Below are positions 1 through 8,195 of a stretch of 64,000 bases of DNA, piece after piece; position 1 is the first letter of the stretch; each line of letters starts with the position of its first letter. The notes beneath the pieces are model-generated. The model did not search any database, had not been told where the DNA came from, and was given only the letters and a program-made list of their open reading frames with translations. Both the position numbers and the translations under genes were made by a program. Source of the DNA: Luteimicrobium sp042670205 (GTDB taxonomy: Bacteria > Actinomycetota > Actinomycetes > Actinomycetales > Cellulomonadaceae). The DNA is taken from assembly GCF_042670205.1 (NCBI RefSeq), contig NZ_JBHUWD010000018.1, positions 18,351-82,350 on the forward strand, written 5' to 3'.

Positions 1-570
1 CGCCTTCTTCATCTCGTCGCGCGACCGCCGCAGGAACGGTCCTCCGCTCGCGGTGATCACCAGCCGGCGCACCTCGCCCGGCGCGCCCGAGCGCAACGCC
101 TGTGCGATCGCCGAGTGCTCCGAGTCGACGGGCACGACCTGGCCCGGGCGCCGGACGGCCCCCGTGACCAGGCGGCCCCCGATCACGAGCGACTCCTTGT
201 TCGCGAGAGCCAGCGTGGAGCCGGCCTCCAGCGCCGCGAGGGTCGGCCGCAGGCCCACGGCGCCGGTGATGCCGTTGAGCACGACGTCGCTCCCCCGGCC
301 CGCGGCCTCGGCGGCCGCGTCCGGGCCGTCGAGCACCTCGACGTCGCCCAGCGCGTCCCGCACGACGCGCGCCGCCTCCGGGTCCGCGACGGCCACCGTC
401 CGCACGCCCAGGGCGCGCGCCTGCTGGACGACGAGGCCCGGGTTCGCGCCACCGGCGCTGACGGCCTCCACGTCGAACCGGTCCGGGTTGCGACCGATCA
501 CGTCGACGGCCTGGGTGCCGATCGACCCGGTCGAGCCGAGGAGGGTCACGGTGCGCGGGCTGGCGGTCAT
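1..570 (-). CDS. dxr: 1-deoxy-D-xylulose 5-phosphate reductoisomerase (N-terminal 190 residues)
   Basis: This is the committed step of the MEP isoprenoid pathway, NADPH-dependent conversion of DXP to MEP in the cytosol. The visible part starts MTASPRTVTLLGSTGSIGTQ, the family's N-terminal Rossmann motif. Further on come ANKESLVIGG (about residues 125-134) and VPVDSEHSAI, where the Asp and Glu bind the metal, and ITASGGPF. The gene runs off the left edge, so the C-terminal half and stop are missing. The ATG at 570 is the only start in frame near the glycine motif. Its position upstream of the rlmN-cdsA group fits the usual actinobacterial order. Identity is certain from the motifs. Confidence 0.97.
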   Translation of the reverse strand, partial: MTASPRTVTLLGSTGSIGTQAVDVIGRNPDRFDVEAVSAGGANPGLVVQQARALGVRTVAVADPEAARVVRDALGDVEVLDGPDAAAEAAGRGSDVVLNGITGAVGLRPTLAALEAGSTLALANKESLVIGGRLVTGAVRRPGQVVPVDSEHSAIAQALRSGAPGEVRRLVITASGGPFLRRSRDEMKKA

Positions 571-627
571 GTCGTCATCCTCGCAGGCTCCGGGGACGGG
601 TCGGCGCCGTGCGCCGGCGCGGCGGGC

Positions 628-1350
628 TCAGCGCGGCGCGGTCCACTCGAGGGTGTACCGGAAGAACAGCCGGCGGCGAACCCGGGCCCCCGGCAGCACC
701 GTCCGGGCCGCCGCCGCGATCTCGTCGACGGTCTCGGTCGCGTCGCGCACCACCACGGGAGGTGCCGCGGACGAGGCGTCGTCCGCGTCCGGCCTCACGT
801 CGCCGCCCGTGGGACGCACCGCACGCGGGTGCTTGACCAGGCCCACGACCGGGTTGGCGAACGCCGAGACGAGGTCGACGGCCACGTCCCGGCGCGTGGC
901 GACCCGCGCCAGCCCGACGACGAGCAGCCGGCCGCCCGGAGCGAGGAGCCCTCGCGCGTGCTCGAGCGCCGGGACGAGGTCCAGGTGGTGGAGCACCGCG
1001 ACCATGGTGACGAGGTCGTAGCCGCCCACGCCCGCGGGGACGCGGACGTCCCCGAACGACGCCTCCCGCACGCTCACGCGGCCGTCGGACGCGAACCGCT
1101 GCGCGGCCCAGCGCGCGGCGGCGGGGTCCGCGTCGATCGCGTCGACCCGGTCGAACCGGCCCGCGAGAGCGGCGACCAGTCCCCCGAGCCCGCAGCCCAC
1201 GTCGAGCGCCGCCCGACGACGCCGCGGCAGGCGCCGGAGCACCCAGCCGTGGAAGTGGTCGTTGTGGCTCCACGGGTGGCGCGCGTTGAGCCGCGCGAGA
1301 GCGGCCGCGAGCGAGCGCACGGCCGGGCTCGTCGTCGTGCGGTGGCTCAC
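628..1350 (-). CDS. class I SAM-dependent methyltransferase
   Basis: A 240-residue protein with a single Rossmann methyltransferase domain. Motif I is LDVGCGLGG (about residues 49-57), followed by an acidic motif II (VDAIDADPAAARWA) and motif IV/post-IV (YDLVTMVAVLHHLD). The leading HNDHFHGWVLRRLP stretch is typical of small-molecule or ubiquinone-type methyltransferases acting on diffusible substrates. The substrate is not shown by the sequence. It lies between dxr and a DivIVA-repeat gene on the same strand with short gaps, so it may share their transcript. It has no membrane segment or signal peptide. The family call is firm and the function is unknown. Confidence 0.85.
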   Translation of the reverse strand: MSHRTTTSPAVRSLAAALARLNARHPWSHNDHFHGWVLRRLPRRRRAALDVGCGLGGLVAALAGRFDRVDAIDADPAAARWAAQRFASDGRVSVREASFGDVRVPAGVGGYDLVTMVAVLHHLDLVPALEHARGLLAPGGRLLVVGLARVATRRDVAVDLVSAFANPVVGLVKHPRAVRPTGGDVRPDADDASSAAPPVVVRDATETVDEIAAAARTVLPGARVRRRLFFRYTLEWTAPR

Positions 1351-1360
1351 CGGAGCGACG

Positions 1361-1909
1361 TCACTCGACGCCGAGCAGCACCTCGACGGCCCGCGACAGG
1401 TAGGCGTCGACAGGCCCTTCGCCGTACGCGTCCGCCCCGCGGCGACGGCGGAACGTCGCCGCGCGGATCTCGGCGGCGGTGATCGGCACCTGGCGGTCGA
1501 AGTAGTCGACGAGACGGTCGAGGAGAGCGTCGACGTCGTCCATGTCGTAGCCCGCCTCGCCGCGGCCGGCCGGCGCGAACTTCTCGCACGCGGGACGGTT
1601 CAGGCGCGGGTAGAGGGTGCGCGCCTCCTCGGCGATGCGGTCCATCCAGGCCTGCGGCCCGTGCTGCGTGACGAACGCGCCCCGGTCGCGCACCGAGAAC
1701 GCCGCCTCGAGGCGGTCCAGCGCGGCGTCGACCTCGTGCGTGTCGTACCCGCCGCGGACGAGCTCGAACGAGACCGCCTGGATGTCCGCGCTCGTGAACG
1801 GCCCGGCCTCCCGGCCCTCGTAGACCGCCCGCGCGTAGTCGAAGAAGTCGTCGACCTCGTCGGGGTCGTAGCCGGTCGTGAGCTTCCCCACGGTGCTGAA
1901 CCTGGACAC
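1361..1909 (-). CDS. DivIVA-domain repeat protein
   Basis: A 182-residue protein built from repeats of the short DivIVA N-terminal motif, G-Y-D-x-x-E-V-D-x-x-x-D. They occur near residues 12-24 (GYDPDEVDDFFD), 54-66 (GYDTHEVDAALD) and 119-131 (GYDMDDVDALLD), with a weaker fourth near the end (GPVDAYLSRAVEVL). The motif binds membranes at negatively curved sites in DivIVA/Wag31, but the long coiled coil of true DivIVA is absent. I chose GTG 1909 because GAGGAG lies 4 nt upstream, inside the rlmN 3' end. The start follows the rlmN stop by one base, so translation is probably coupled. A longer reading from 1963 would overlap rlmN. The role in growth or division is inferred only. Confidence 0.8.
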   Translation of the reverse strand: MSRFSTVGKLTTGYDPDEVDDFFDYARAVYEGREAGPFTSADIQAVSFELVRGGYDTHEVDAALDRLEAAFSVRDRGAFVTQHGPQAWMDRIAEEARTLYPRLNRPACEKFAPAGRGEAGYDMDDVDALLDRLVDYFDRQVPITAAEIRAATFRRRRGADAYGEGPVDAYLSRAVEVLLGVE

Positions 1910-1910
1910 G

Positions 1911-3041
1911 TCACTCCTCTTCCGCGGCGAGCTGACCGCACGCGCCGTCGATGTCACTGCCACGGGTGTCCCGGATCGTCGTCGGGATCCCGTGCTCGCG
2001 CAATCGTGCCACGAACTCCGCCTCGACCGCGGGGTCGCTCGCGGTCCAGATGGAGCCGGGCGTCGGGTTCAGCGGGATCGGGTTGACGTGGACCCAGCCG
2101 CGGCCGCGCGCGTTGAGCTTGTCGCCGAGCAGGTCGGCGCGCCAGGCGTGGTCGTTCATGTCGCGGATGAGCGCGTACTCGATGCTGACGCGACGACCCG
2201 TCACCTCGAAGTAGTGCCGGGCCGCGTCGAGCGCCTCGTCGACCGACCAGCGCGTGTTGATCGGCACGAGCTCGGAGCGCAGCTCGTCGTCGGGCGCGTG
2301 CAGCGACAGCGCGAGCGTCACCGGGATGCCCTCGTCGGCGAGCTTGCGCATCGCCGGTACGAGGCCGACCGTCGACACGGTCACGTTGCGGGCCGACATC
2401 CCGAGGCCCTCCGGCTCCTTGGCGACGAGCGTGCGCACCGTCCCCATGACCGCCTTGTAGTTGGCGAGCGGCTCCCCCATGCCCATGAAGACGAGGTTGT
2501 TGAGCCGCGTCGGGCCGCCGGGGACCTCGCCGTCGGCCAGCGAGCGCGCCGCCGAGCGCACCTGCTCGACGATCTCCGCCGTCGACAGGTTGCGCGTCAG
2601 GCCGAGCTGGCCGGTCGCGCAGAACGGGCACGCCATGCCGCAGCCCGCCTGGCTCGACACGCAGAGGGTCGTGCGGTGCGTGTACCGCATGAGCACGGAC
2701 TCGACCTTCGCGCCGTCGAACAGGTGCCAGAGCGTCTTGACCGTCGTGCCGCCGTCCGCCTCGAGCACGCGCGCCTTCTCGAGCAGCGGCGGGAACAGCG
2801 TCTCGGCGAGCACGTCGCGCGTCGCGGCCGGGAGGTCCGTCATGGCCTGCGGGTCGGACGTGAGATGCGTGAAGTAGTGCGTCGCGAGCTGCTTGGCGCG
2901 GAACGGCTTCTCGCCCAGGTCGACGACGGCCTGCGCCCGCTCCTCGGAAGTGAGGTCCGCGAAGTGGCGTGGCGGCTTGCCACGGCGGGGGGCGGCGAGC
3001 TGCAGCGGGGTGCGGCCCGCGGGCGGGGTGACGGTCGGCAT
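1911..3041 (-). CDS. rlmN: 23S rRNA (adenine2503-C2)/tRNA (adenine37-C2) methyltransferase RlmN
   Basis: A radical-SAM enzyme that methylates C2 of A2503 in 23S rRNA and A37 in some tRNAs. The 376-residue protein carries the cluster motif CGMACPFC, with Cys134, Cys138 and Cys141 ligating the 4Fe-4S centre. Near its end it has a single Cys368 (DGACGQLA), which corresponds to the mechanism's resolving cysteine. GMGEPLANY is the SAM-binding region. The ATG at 3041 gives MPTVTPPAGRTPLQLAAPRR, a usual actinobacterial start; extension upstream to 3557 would run into cdsA. It lies between cdsA and the DivIVA-repeat gene on the same strand. Confidence 0.96.
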   Translation of the reverse strand: MPTVTPPAGRTPLQLAAPRRGKPPRHFADLTSEERAQAVVDLGEKPFRAKQLATHYFTHLTSDPQAMTDLPAATRDVLAETLFPPLLEKARVLEADGGTTVKTLWHLFDGAKVESVLMRYTHRTTLCVSSQAGCGMACPFCATGQLGLTRNLSTAEIVEQVRSAARSLADGEVPGGPTRLNNLVFMGMGEPLANYKAVMGTVRTLVAKEPEGLGMSARNVTVSTVGLVPAMRKLADEGIPVTLALSLHAPDDELRSELVPINTRWSVDEALDAARHYFEVTGRRVSIEYALIRDMNDHAWRADLLGDKLNARGRGWVHVNPIPLNPTPGSIWTASDPAVEAEFVARLREHGIPTTIRDTRGSDIDGACGQLAAEEE

Positions 3042-3100
3042 GTCGGGGTCCAGACGGTGGTCGGAGGTCGGTCGGGGACGGGCGGGCCGCTGGGGGCGGG

Positions 3101-4192
3101 TCAGCTCCCCGGGACGGCGGCCGCCAGCAGCACGTACACGAACGGGGCCGTGATGAGCAGCGAGTCGAGGCGGTCCAGGATGCCGCCGTGGCCCGGCAGC
3201 AGGCGTCCCATGTCCTTCAAGTCTAGGTCGCGCTTGAGGAGCGACTCGGCGAGGTCGCCGAGCGTCGCCGTGAGGGGCGCGAGCACACCGAGCGCGATGC
3301 CGACCCAGGGGTCGGCGTCGAGCAGGTGAGCACCCACCAGGCCGACGACGATCGCGAGCACGAACGAGCCCATGAGGCCCTCGATGCTCTTCTTCGGGCT
3401 GACGGTCGGCGCGAGCGGGTGCCGGCCGAACAGGACGCCCGCCACATACCCGCCCGTGTCGCTCGCCACGGCGAGCAGGACGAACAGCGCGACCCGGAGC
3501 TCGCCGTCGGGCTCGGCGAGGAGCAGCATGACGAACCCGGCCATGAACGGCAGCCACGCCGTCGCGAACACCCCCGCAGCGGCGTCACGCACGCCCGCCG
3601 CCCCCGCCTCGTCGAGCGCGCACCAGACGACGACGCCGCCCACCGTGAGCAGGAACGAGACCATGAGAGCCTCGGAGCCCGAGTAGTAGGACGAGACCAG
3701 GATCCCCGCCGTGCCCACGAGCAGCGGGAGCAGCGGCAGGCGGATGTCCTTGAGCTTGAACGCCTGCGCGAGCTCCCAGACCGCGCTACCGACCGCGAGC
3801 ACCGCGAACGCCACGAAGAACTCGGGACGGAAGACCAGGGACGCTGCGACGACGCCGAGCAGGATCACGCCCACGGCGATCGCGGCCGGGAGGTTCCGGC
3901 CCGCCTTGGGGACGGGTGGCGGCGGGTCCTGGAGCGGCACGGGGGCATCCAGGGCCTCGGCAGCCGCGACGGGCGACGCGATCACCGCGGCGAGGTCCAC
4001 GTTGCCGGGCTCCGGAGCCTCGGGGTCACGGCGCTCGACGTCGTGCGTGCCGCCGTCGGCCGGCTGCGCGCCGAACCCGGACGCGGCCGGGGTCCAGGCC
4101 GACGGGTCGGCCCCGTCGCCCGCGTCCGCGGACCCGCGTCGCCGGTACGACGGCGTCGGGCGCTCGGACTTCCTTCGCTTCGCGGCCGCCAT
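3101..4192 (-). CDS. cdsA: phosphatidate cytidylyltransferase
   Basis: It makes CDP-diacylglycerol from phosphatidate and CTP at the membrane, the branch point for phospholipids. The 363-residue protein has a long hydrophilic, Pro/Ala-rich N-terminal extension of about 100 residues, then about eight hydrophobic helices. The family signatures are SPKKSIEGLMGS and the C-terminal GDLAESLLKRDLDLKDMG with PGHGGILDRLDS, whose acidic residues bind metal and CTP. The start codon overlaps the frr stop by one base (TGATG), so the two genes are translationally coupled. The N-terminal extension is longer than in most bacterial CdsA but is common in actinobacteria. Confidence 0.96.
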   Translation of the reverse strand: MAAAKRRKSERPTPSYRRRGSADAGDGADPSAWTPAASGFGAQPADGGTHDVERRDPEAPEPGNVDLAAVIASPVAAAEALDAPVPLQDPPPPVPKAGRNLPAAIAVGVILLGVVAASLVFRPEFFVAFAVLAVGSAVWELAQAFKLKDIRLPLLPLLVGTAGILVSSYYSGSEALMVSFLLTVGGVVVWCALDEAGAAGVRDAAAGVFATAWLPFMAGFVMLLLAEPDGELRVALFVLLAVASDTGGYVAGVLFGRHPLAPTVSPKKSIEGLMGSFVLAIVVGLVGAHLLDADPWVGIALGVLAPLTATLGDLAESLLKRDLDLKDMGRLLPGHGGILDRLDSLLITAPFVYVLLAAAVPGS

Positions 4193-4749
4193 CAGACCTC
4201 GAGCAGCTCGTTCTCCTTGCCCGCCAGGAGCGCGTCGATCGCGTCGACGTGCTTCTTGGTGAGCGACTCGAGCTCCTTCTCCGCCCGGGCGACCTCGTCC
4301 TCGCCCGCCTCGCCGTCACGGACGATGCGGTCGAGCTCCTCCTTGGCGCGACGACGCACGTTGCGCACCGAGACGCGCGCGTCCTCGGCCTTGCCCTTGG
4401 CGAGCTTCACGTAGTCGCGGCGACGCTCCTCCGTGAGCGCGGGCAGCACGACGCGGATGACGTTGCCGTCGGTCGCCGGGTTGACGCCCAGGTCCGAGTC
4501 GCGGATCGCCTTCTCGATCGCAGGCGTCGCGGTCTTGTCGAACGGCGACACGAGGATGGTCCGCGCCTCGGGCGTGTTGAACGACGCCAGCTGCTGCAGC
4601 GGCGTGGGCGCGCCGTAGTAGTCGACGGAGATCTTCGCGAACATCCCGGCGCTCGCCCGGCCCGTGCGGATCCCCGCGAAGTCCTCCTTGGCGACCTCGA
4701 TCGCCTTGTCCATCTTGTCCTCGGCCTCGAGGAGGGTGTCGTCGATCAC
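4192..4749 (-). CDS. frr: ribosome recycling factor
   Basis: It splits post-termination ribosomes together with EF-G. The length, 185 residues, is the family norm. Recognisable blocks are MDKAIEVAKEDFAGIRTGRAS (residues about 13-33), VDYYGAPTPLQQLASF and the helical EERRRDYVKLAKGKAEDARVSVRNVRR near residue 120. The start is GTG at 4749, preceded by AAGGAG 6 nt upstream. It follows pyrH by about 80 bp and overlaps cdsA, the standard pyrH-frr-cdsA order. Confidence 0.97.
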   Translation of the reverse strand: MIDDTLLEAEDKMDKAIEVAKEDFAGIRTGRASAGMFAKISVDYYGAPTPLQQLASFNTPEARTILVSPFDKTATPAIEKAIRDSDLGVNPATDGNVIRVVLPALTEERRRDYVKLAKGKAEDARVSVRNVRRRAKEELDRIVRDGEAGEDEVARAEKELESLTKKHVDAIDALLAGKENELLEV

Positions 4750-4831
4750 CGGTGCTCCTTGGTTCGGTCTGTCGCGGTTCTGGTCTGTGGTCCGTCCGTC
4801 CGGGGTCCGCTGCGGACCGCGGTCGAGCGGC

Positions 4832-5641
4832 TCAGCTCGTCGTGAGCAGCGTGCCGATCTTCTCGCCCACGAGCGCCCGCGTCACGTTGCCGGGCTCGTT
4901 CATCCCGAACACGCGCATCTCGACGTCGTTGTCGCGGCACATGCTGAGGGCCGTCGTGTCCATGACGCCGAGGTCCTGGACGAGCGCGTCGGTGTACGTG
5001 ATGTGGTCGAGCTTGCGCGCCGTCGGGTCGCGGCGCGGGTCCGCCGTGTAGACGCCGTCGACGCCGTTCTTGCCCATGAGGACCTCGTCGCAGTGCGTCT
5101 CGAGCGCACGCTGGACGGCGACCGTGTCCGTCGAGAAGTACGGCATGCCCGCGCCGGCGCCGAAGATCACGACGCGGCCCTTCTCGAGGTGACGGATCGC
5201 CCGCAGCGGGATGTAGGGCTCGGCGACCTGCCCCATCGCGATCGCGGTCTGGACGCGGGTCTTCACGCCCTGCTGCTCCAGGAAGTCCTGCAGCGCCAGG
5301 CAGTTCATGACCGTTCCCAGCATGCCCATGTAGTCCGCACGGGCCCGGTCGAGACCGGACTGGGACAGCTCCGCGCCACGGAAGAAGTTGCCGCCGCCCA
5401 CGACGATCGCGACCTGGACGCCCTCCGCGACCGCCGCGGCGATCTGCGCCGCGGTCGCCTGCACGACGTCCACCGCGAGCCCCACCTCGCCGCCGCCGAA
5501 CACCTCGCCCGAGAGCTTGAGGAGGACGCGCCTCGACTTGACCTGACCTGTCGCGGCCACCTCGCCGCCCGTCACGACACCGTCCGTCACGACCTCACCC
5601 GTCTTCTCTCGTCGTCTGCGCCCGTCACCGGGAGGGCGCAC
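4832..5641 (-). CDS. pyrH: UMP kinase
   Basis: It phosphorylates UMP to UDP and belongs to the amino-acid kinase fold. Key segments are RRVLLKLSGEVFGGG (phosphate-binding, near residue 37), VVGGGNFFRG, the MGMLGTVMNCLALQ region, AGAGMPYFSTDTVAV and the C-terminal IGTLLTT. I list the ATG at 5641 because AGGA lies 7 nt upstream. The GTG codons at 5590 and 5578 are also in frame and would give a more usual N-terminal length, so the true start is uncertain. The order tsf-pyrH-frr on one strand is conserved in bacteria. Confidence 0.94.
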   Translation of the reverse strand: MRPPGDGRRRREKTGEVVTDGVVTGGEVAATGQVKSRRVLLKLSGEVFGGGEVGLAVDVVQATAAQIAAAVAEGVQVAIVVGGGNFFRGAELSQSGLDRARADYMGMLGTVMNCLALQDFLEQQGVKTRVQTAIAMGQVAEPYIPLRAIRHLEKGRVVIFGAGAGMPYFSTDTVAVQRALETHCDEVLMGKNGVDGVYTADPRRDPTARKLDHITYTDALVQDLGVMDTTALSMCRDNDVEMRVFGMNEPGNVTRALVGEKIGTLLTTS

Positions 5642-5749
5642 GTGCCGTCCTGCCTCGGGGTTCCGGTCGTCCTGGTGGTGCCAGGCGCCCGTCCCACCCT
5701 AGCGGCGCTGTGCGCCGCGGCCGCGGCGCCGCAGCGCCGCGCGTCCGGT

Positions 5750-5803
5750 GCGCACCGGGGCCCGGGCCGCTGTGAGAGCGGCGACCCGGGCCCCGGGGTG
5801 CGC
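5750..5803 (-). terminator. GC-rich hairpin downstream of tsf
   Basis: The arms GCGCACC-GGGGCCCGGG (5750-5766) and CCCGGGCCCCGGGGTGCGC (5785-5803) pair over at least ten consecutive bases, with an inner CCGCT/AGCGG stem. The structure begins 20 bases after the tsf stop on the minus strand and has no T-run, as is usual for actinobacterial terminators. It separates rpsB-tsf from pyrH-frr-cdsA. Confidence 0.6.
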
Positions 5804-5822
5804 GTCGGACGTGGGTCGCGCG

Positions 5823-6662
5823 TCAGCTGCCGACGCGGAACCGGACGAAGCCGAGCAGGTTGCCACCGGTGGCGGCGACGTGCTTGGCGACCGTCGTCTT
5901 CGTGTCCTTGGCCAGCGGCTGGTCCACGAGGACGGCGTCCTTGAAGAAGCCGTTCAGGCGGCCCTCGACGATCTTCGGCAGCGCGGCCTCGGGCTTGCCC
6001 TCGGCGATCGACACCTCGCGGGCGATCTCGCGCTCCTTGTCGACGACGTCCGCGGGGACGTCCTCGCGGGACAGGTACGTCGGGGCCATGGCCGCGATGT
6101 GCTGCGCGACGTCCTTGGCGACCGGCTCGGCCGCCTCGTCCGTGGCGACGACCACGCCGATCGACGGCGGGAGGTCCTTGGCCGTCTTGTGCAGGTACGT
6201 CGTGACCTTGGGGGCCTCGACGCGCGCCACGCGGCGCAGCACGACCTTCTCGCCCATGGTCGCGCCCTGGGCGGCGATCGTGTCGGCGACGGTGCCCTCG
6301 GCGGCCGGGGCCGCGAGCGCCGACTCGGCGTCGGTCGCACCAGCGGCCGCGGCGGCCTCGAGGACGGCGTCGGCCAGCGCGATGAACTTCTCGTTCTTGA
6401 CGACGAAGTCCGTCTCGGCGTCGAGCTCGATCAGCGTGGCGACCTGGCCGGCGGCGGTGTCCTCGACCTTGACGGCGACGAGGCCCTCGGTCGTGGCGTT
6501 GCCCTCGCGCTTGGCGGCACGCGCCAGGCCCTTCTTGCGGATGATCTCGATCGCCTTGTCGGCGTTGCCGTCGGCCTCGTCGAGCGCCTTCTTGACGTCG
6601 AGCATGCCGGCACCGGTGCGCTCGCGCAGCGCCTTGATGTCAGCGGCGGTGTAGTTCGCCAT
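5823..6662 (-). CDS. tsf: elongation factor Ts
   Basis: It is the nucleotide exchange factor for EF-Tu. The 279-residue protein starts MANYTAADIKALRERTGAGM, the family's UBA-like N-terminal domain, with the conserved DVKKALDEADGNADKAIEIIRKKG following. The core motif LIELDAETDFVVKNEKF is near residue 75. AAGGA lies about 7 nt upstream of the ATG at 6662. It follows rpsB by 111 bp on the same strand, with a hairpin between the two. Confidence 0.97.
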   Translation of the reverse strand: MANYTAADIKALRERTGAGMLDVKKALDEADGNADKAIEIIRKKGLARAAKREGNATTEGLVAVKVEDTAAGQVATLIELDAETDFVVKNEKFIALADAVLEAAAAAGATDAESALAAPAAEGTVADTIAAQGATMGEKVVLRRVARVEAPKVTTYLHKTAKDLPPSIGVVVATDEAAEPVAKDVAQHIAAMAPTYLSREDVPADVVDKEREIAREVSIAEGKPEAALPKIVEGRLNGFFKDAVLVDQPLAKDTKTTVAKHVAATGGNLLGFVRFRVGS

Positions 6663-6736
6663 GTCTGTTCCTTCGGCTGGTCGGACGCCCGGCGCGGGCC
6701 GGGCGATGCGTGGGGCGGGACGAGCCCGCGGGACGG

Positions 6737-6767
6737 GGGTGCGCCGCACGGTCAGCGCGGCGCACCC
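6737..6767 (-). terminator. hairpin between rpsB and tsf
   Basis: GGGTGCGCCGC (6737-6747) and GCGGCGCACCC (6757-6767) form a perfect 11-bp stem with a 9-base loop, starting 7 bases past the rpsB stop. It probably attenuates or processes the shared rpsB-tsf transcript, because no promoter is obvious in the remaining 74 bases before tsf. Confidence 0.6.
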
Positions 6768-6773
6768 GTCACG

Positions 6774-7751
6774 TCACTTCGCGTCGGCGTCGCCCTCGGC
6801 CGGGGCGGCGGTCTCCTCGGCGGCGGCCTCGGCCGGAGCCTCGGCGGCGGGCGCCTCAGCAGCAGCCTCCTCGGCGGCGGGCGCCTCGGCAGCGGCCTCC
6901 TCGGCGGCCGGCGAGTCCGCCGGAGCCTCGGCGACGGCGGTCGCGGCGGCGGCCTCGTCCTGCTCGAGCTGCTTCTCGGCGCCGGCGAGGAGCTCACGCT
7001 CCCACTCGGCGAGCGGCTCGGCGTCGGCGTCCGGACCGGCCTCGGTCGTGGCGCGGCCCGAGTGGCGCTGCAGCAGGCCCTCGGCGACGGCGTCGGCGAC
7101 CACGCGGGTCAGGAGCGTCACGGCGCGGATCGCGTCGTCGTTGCCCGGGATCGGGAAGTCGACGACGTCGGGGTCGCAGTTGGTGTCGAGGATCGCGACG
7201 ACCGGGATCCCGAGCTTGCGCGCCTCGTCGACCGCGAGGTGCTCCTTGTTCGTGTCGACGATCCACACGGCCGAGGGAACCTTGGCCATGTCGCGGATGC
7301 CGCCGAGGGTGCGGGCGAGCTTGTCCTTCTCGCGACGCAGGACCAGGAGCTCCTTCTTGGTGAGGCCCGAGCCGGCGACGTCGTCGAAGTCGATCTCCTC
7401 GAGCTCCTTGAGGCGCTGGAGACGCTTGTGCACCGTGGTGAAGTTGGTGAGCATGCCGCCCAGCCAGCGGTGGTTCACGTACGGCATGCCGACGCGCGCG
7501 GCCTGCTCGGCGACGGGCTCCTGCGCCTGCTTCTTGGTGCCGACGAAGAGGATCGACCCACCGTGGGCGACCGTCTCCTTGACGAACTCGAACGCGCGGT
7601 CGATGTACGACAGCGACTGCTGGAGGTCGACGATGTAGATGCCGTTGCGCTCCGTGAGGATGTGGCGCTTCATCTTCGGGTTCCAGCGGCGGGTCTGGTG
7701 CCCGAAGTGGACACCGCTCTCGAGGAGCTGGCGCATGGTCACGACGGCCAT
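6774..7751 (-). CDS. rpsB: 30S ribosomal protein S2
   Basis: It is a small-subunit protein near the mRNA exit. MAVVTMRQLLESGVHFGHQT is the family N-terminus, followed by MKRHILTERNGIYIIDL-like and FVGTKKQAQE blocks. At 325 residues it is clearly longer than the usual 240-270. The extra is an Ala/Glu/Pro-rich, acidic C-terminal tail of about 70 residues ending EGDADAK. Part of the tail is an internal 30-base DNA repeat. Start ATG 7751 has AAAGGA 7 nt upstream. An unusually long leader lies upstream. Confidence 0.97.
   Translation of the reverse strand: MAVVTMRQLLESGVHFGHQTRRWNPKMKRHILTERNGIYIVDLQQSLSYIDRAFEFVKETVAHGGSILFVGTKKQAQEPVAEQAARVGMPYVNHRWLGGMLTNFTTVHKRLQRLKELEEIDFDDVAGSGLTKKELLVLRREKDKLARTLGGIRDMAKVPSAVWIVDTNKEHLAVDEARKLGIPVVAILDTNCDPDVVDFPIPGNDDAIRAVTLLTRVVADAVAEGLLQRHSGRATTEAGPDADAEPLAEWERELLAGAEKQLEQDEAAAATAVAEAPADSPAAEEAAAEAPAAEEAAAEAPAAEAPAEAAAEETAAPAEGDADAK
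6841..6900. repeat. 30-bp tandem repeat inside rpsB
   Basis: Two adjacent 30-base units (6841-6870 and 6871-6900) differ at only two bases. They encode the repeated EEAAAEAPAA decapeptide in the S2 tail. A third, more diverged unit follows at 6901-6930. The repeat keeps the reading frame, so copy number could change without breaking the gene. Confidence 0.75.
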
Positions 7752-8195
7752 GGCACGTCCTTTCGTCGTGCGCCGCGAGTCCCTCGCCGTGCGCACGGGT
7801 TGCGCGGCCCTCGCGGGGAGGACCGCTGTTCCGGTTGTCGACGCCGGCCGGTCGGCCGTCGTCCCTGGCACCACGCGGCGGGACGCCACCGGGTCCTGTC
7901 CGAGGACGGGTTCCGGAAGACCGTCGCCCACGCCGCGGCTCCGGTGCGAGCGGCGCGGCGGACGACGTCCGGCGGGCTGCGCGCGCGCCGACGGGAAGCC
8001 GGCAACGGGAGCGTGTTGTGGTGCGCGATGTCATGCGCAGGGCGCATGCGCCGACAAGTCTACCGGATCGCGGACCTGCGCCGGTGCCCGTCCGGGCGGG
8101 CCCTGCGCCGTCCCCCGCGCCCGCCCGCACGGCCGTCGTCCACAGGGGCGGTCCGGGCGCGCGCACCGGTCGCGCGGGCCCGGCACGCTGGCCCG
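7752..8195. other. 444-bp divergent intergenic region (rpsB leader and M23 peptidase upstream)
   Basis: No gene was found here. On the minus strand a TAGACT hexamer (8062-8057), matching the TANNNT type of -10, would start a transcript with a leader of about 300 bases before rpsB. No convincing -35 hexamer accompanies it. Next to it lies a GCGCATGCGC palindrome (about 8042-8051). I see no S2-binding structure that I can name. On the plus strand nothing stands out before the peptidase. Confidence 0.4.

Noticed and set aside
1910..1963. Longer start for the DivIVA-repeat gene at 1963
   Set aside because: It would overlap the end of rlmN by 53 bases, with no ribosome binding site, while GTG 1909 has GAGGAG at 4 nt.
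5642..5822. Small gene between pyrH and tsf
   Set aside because: The stretch is almost entirely palindromic GC and fits a terminator; no start with a ribosome binding site gives a plausible product.
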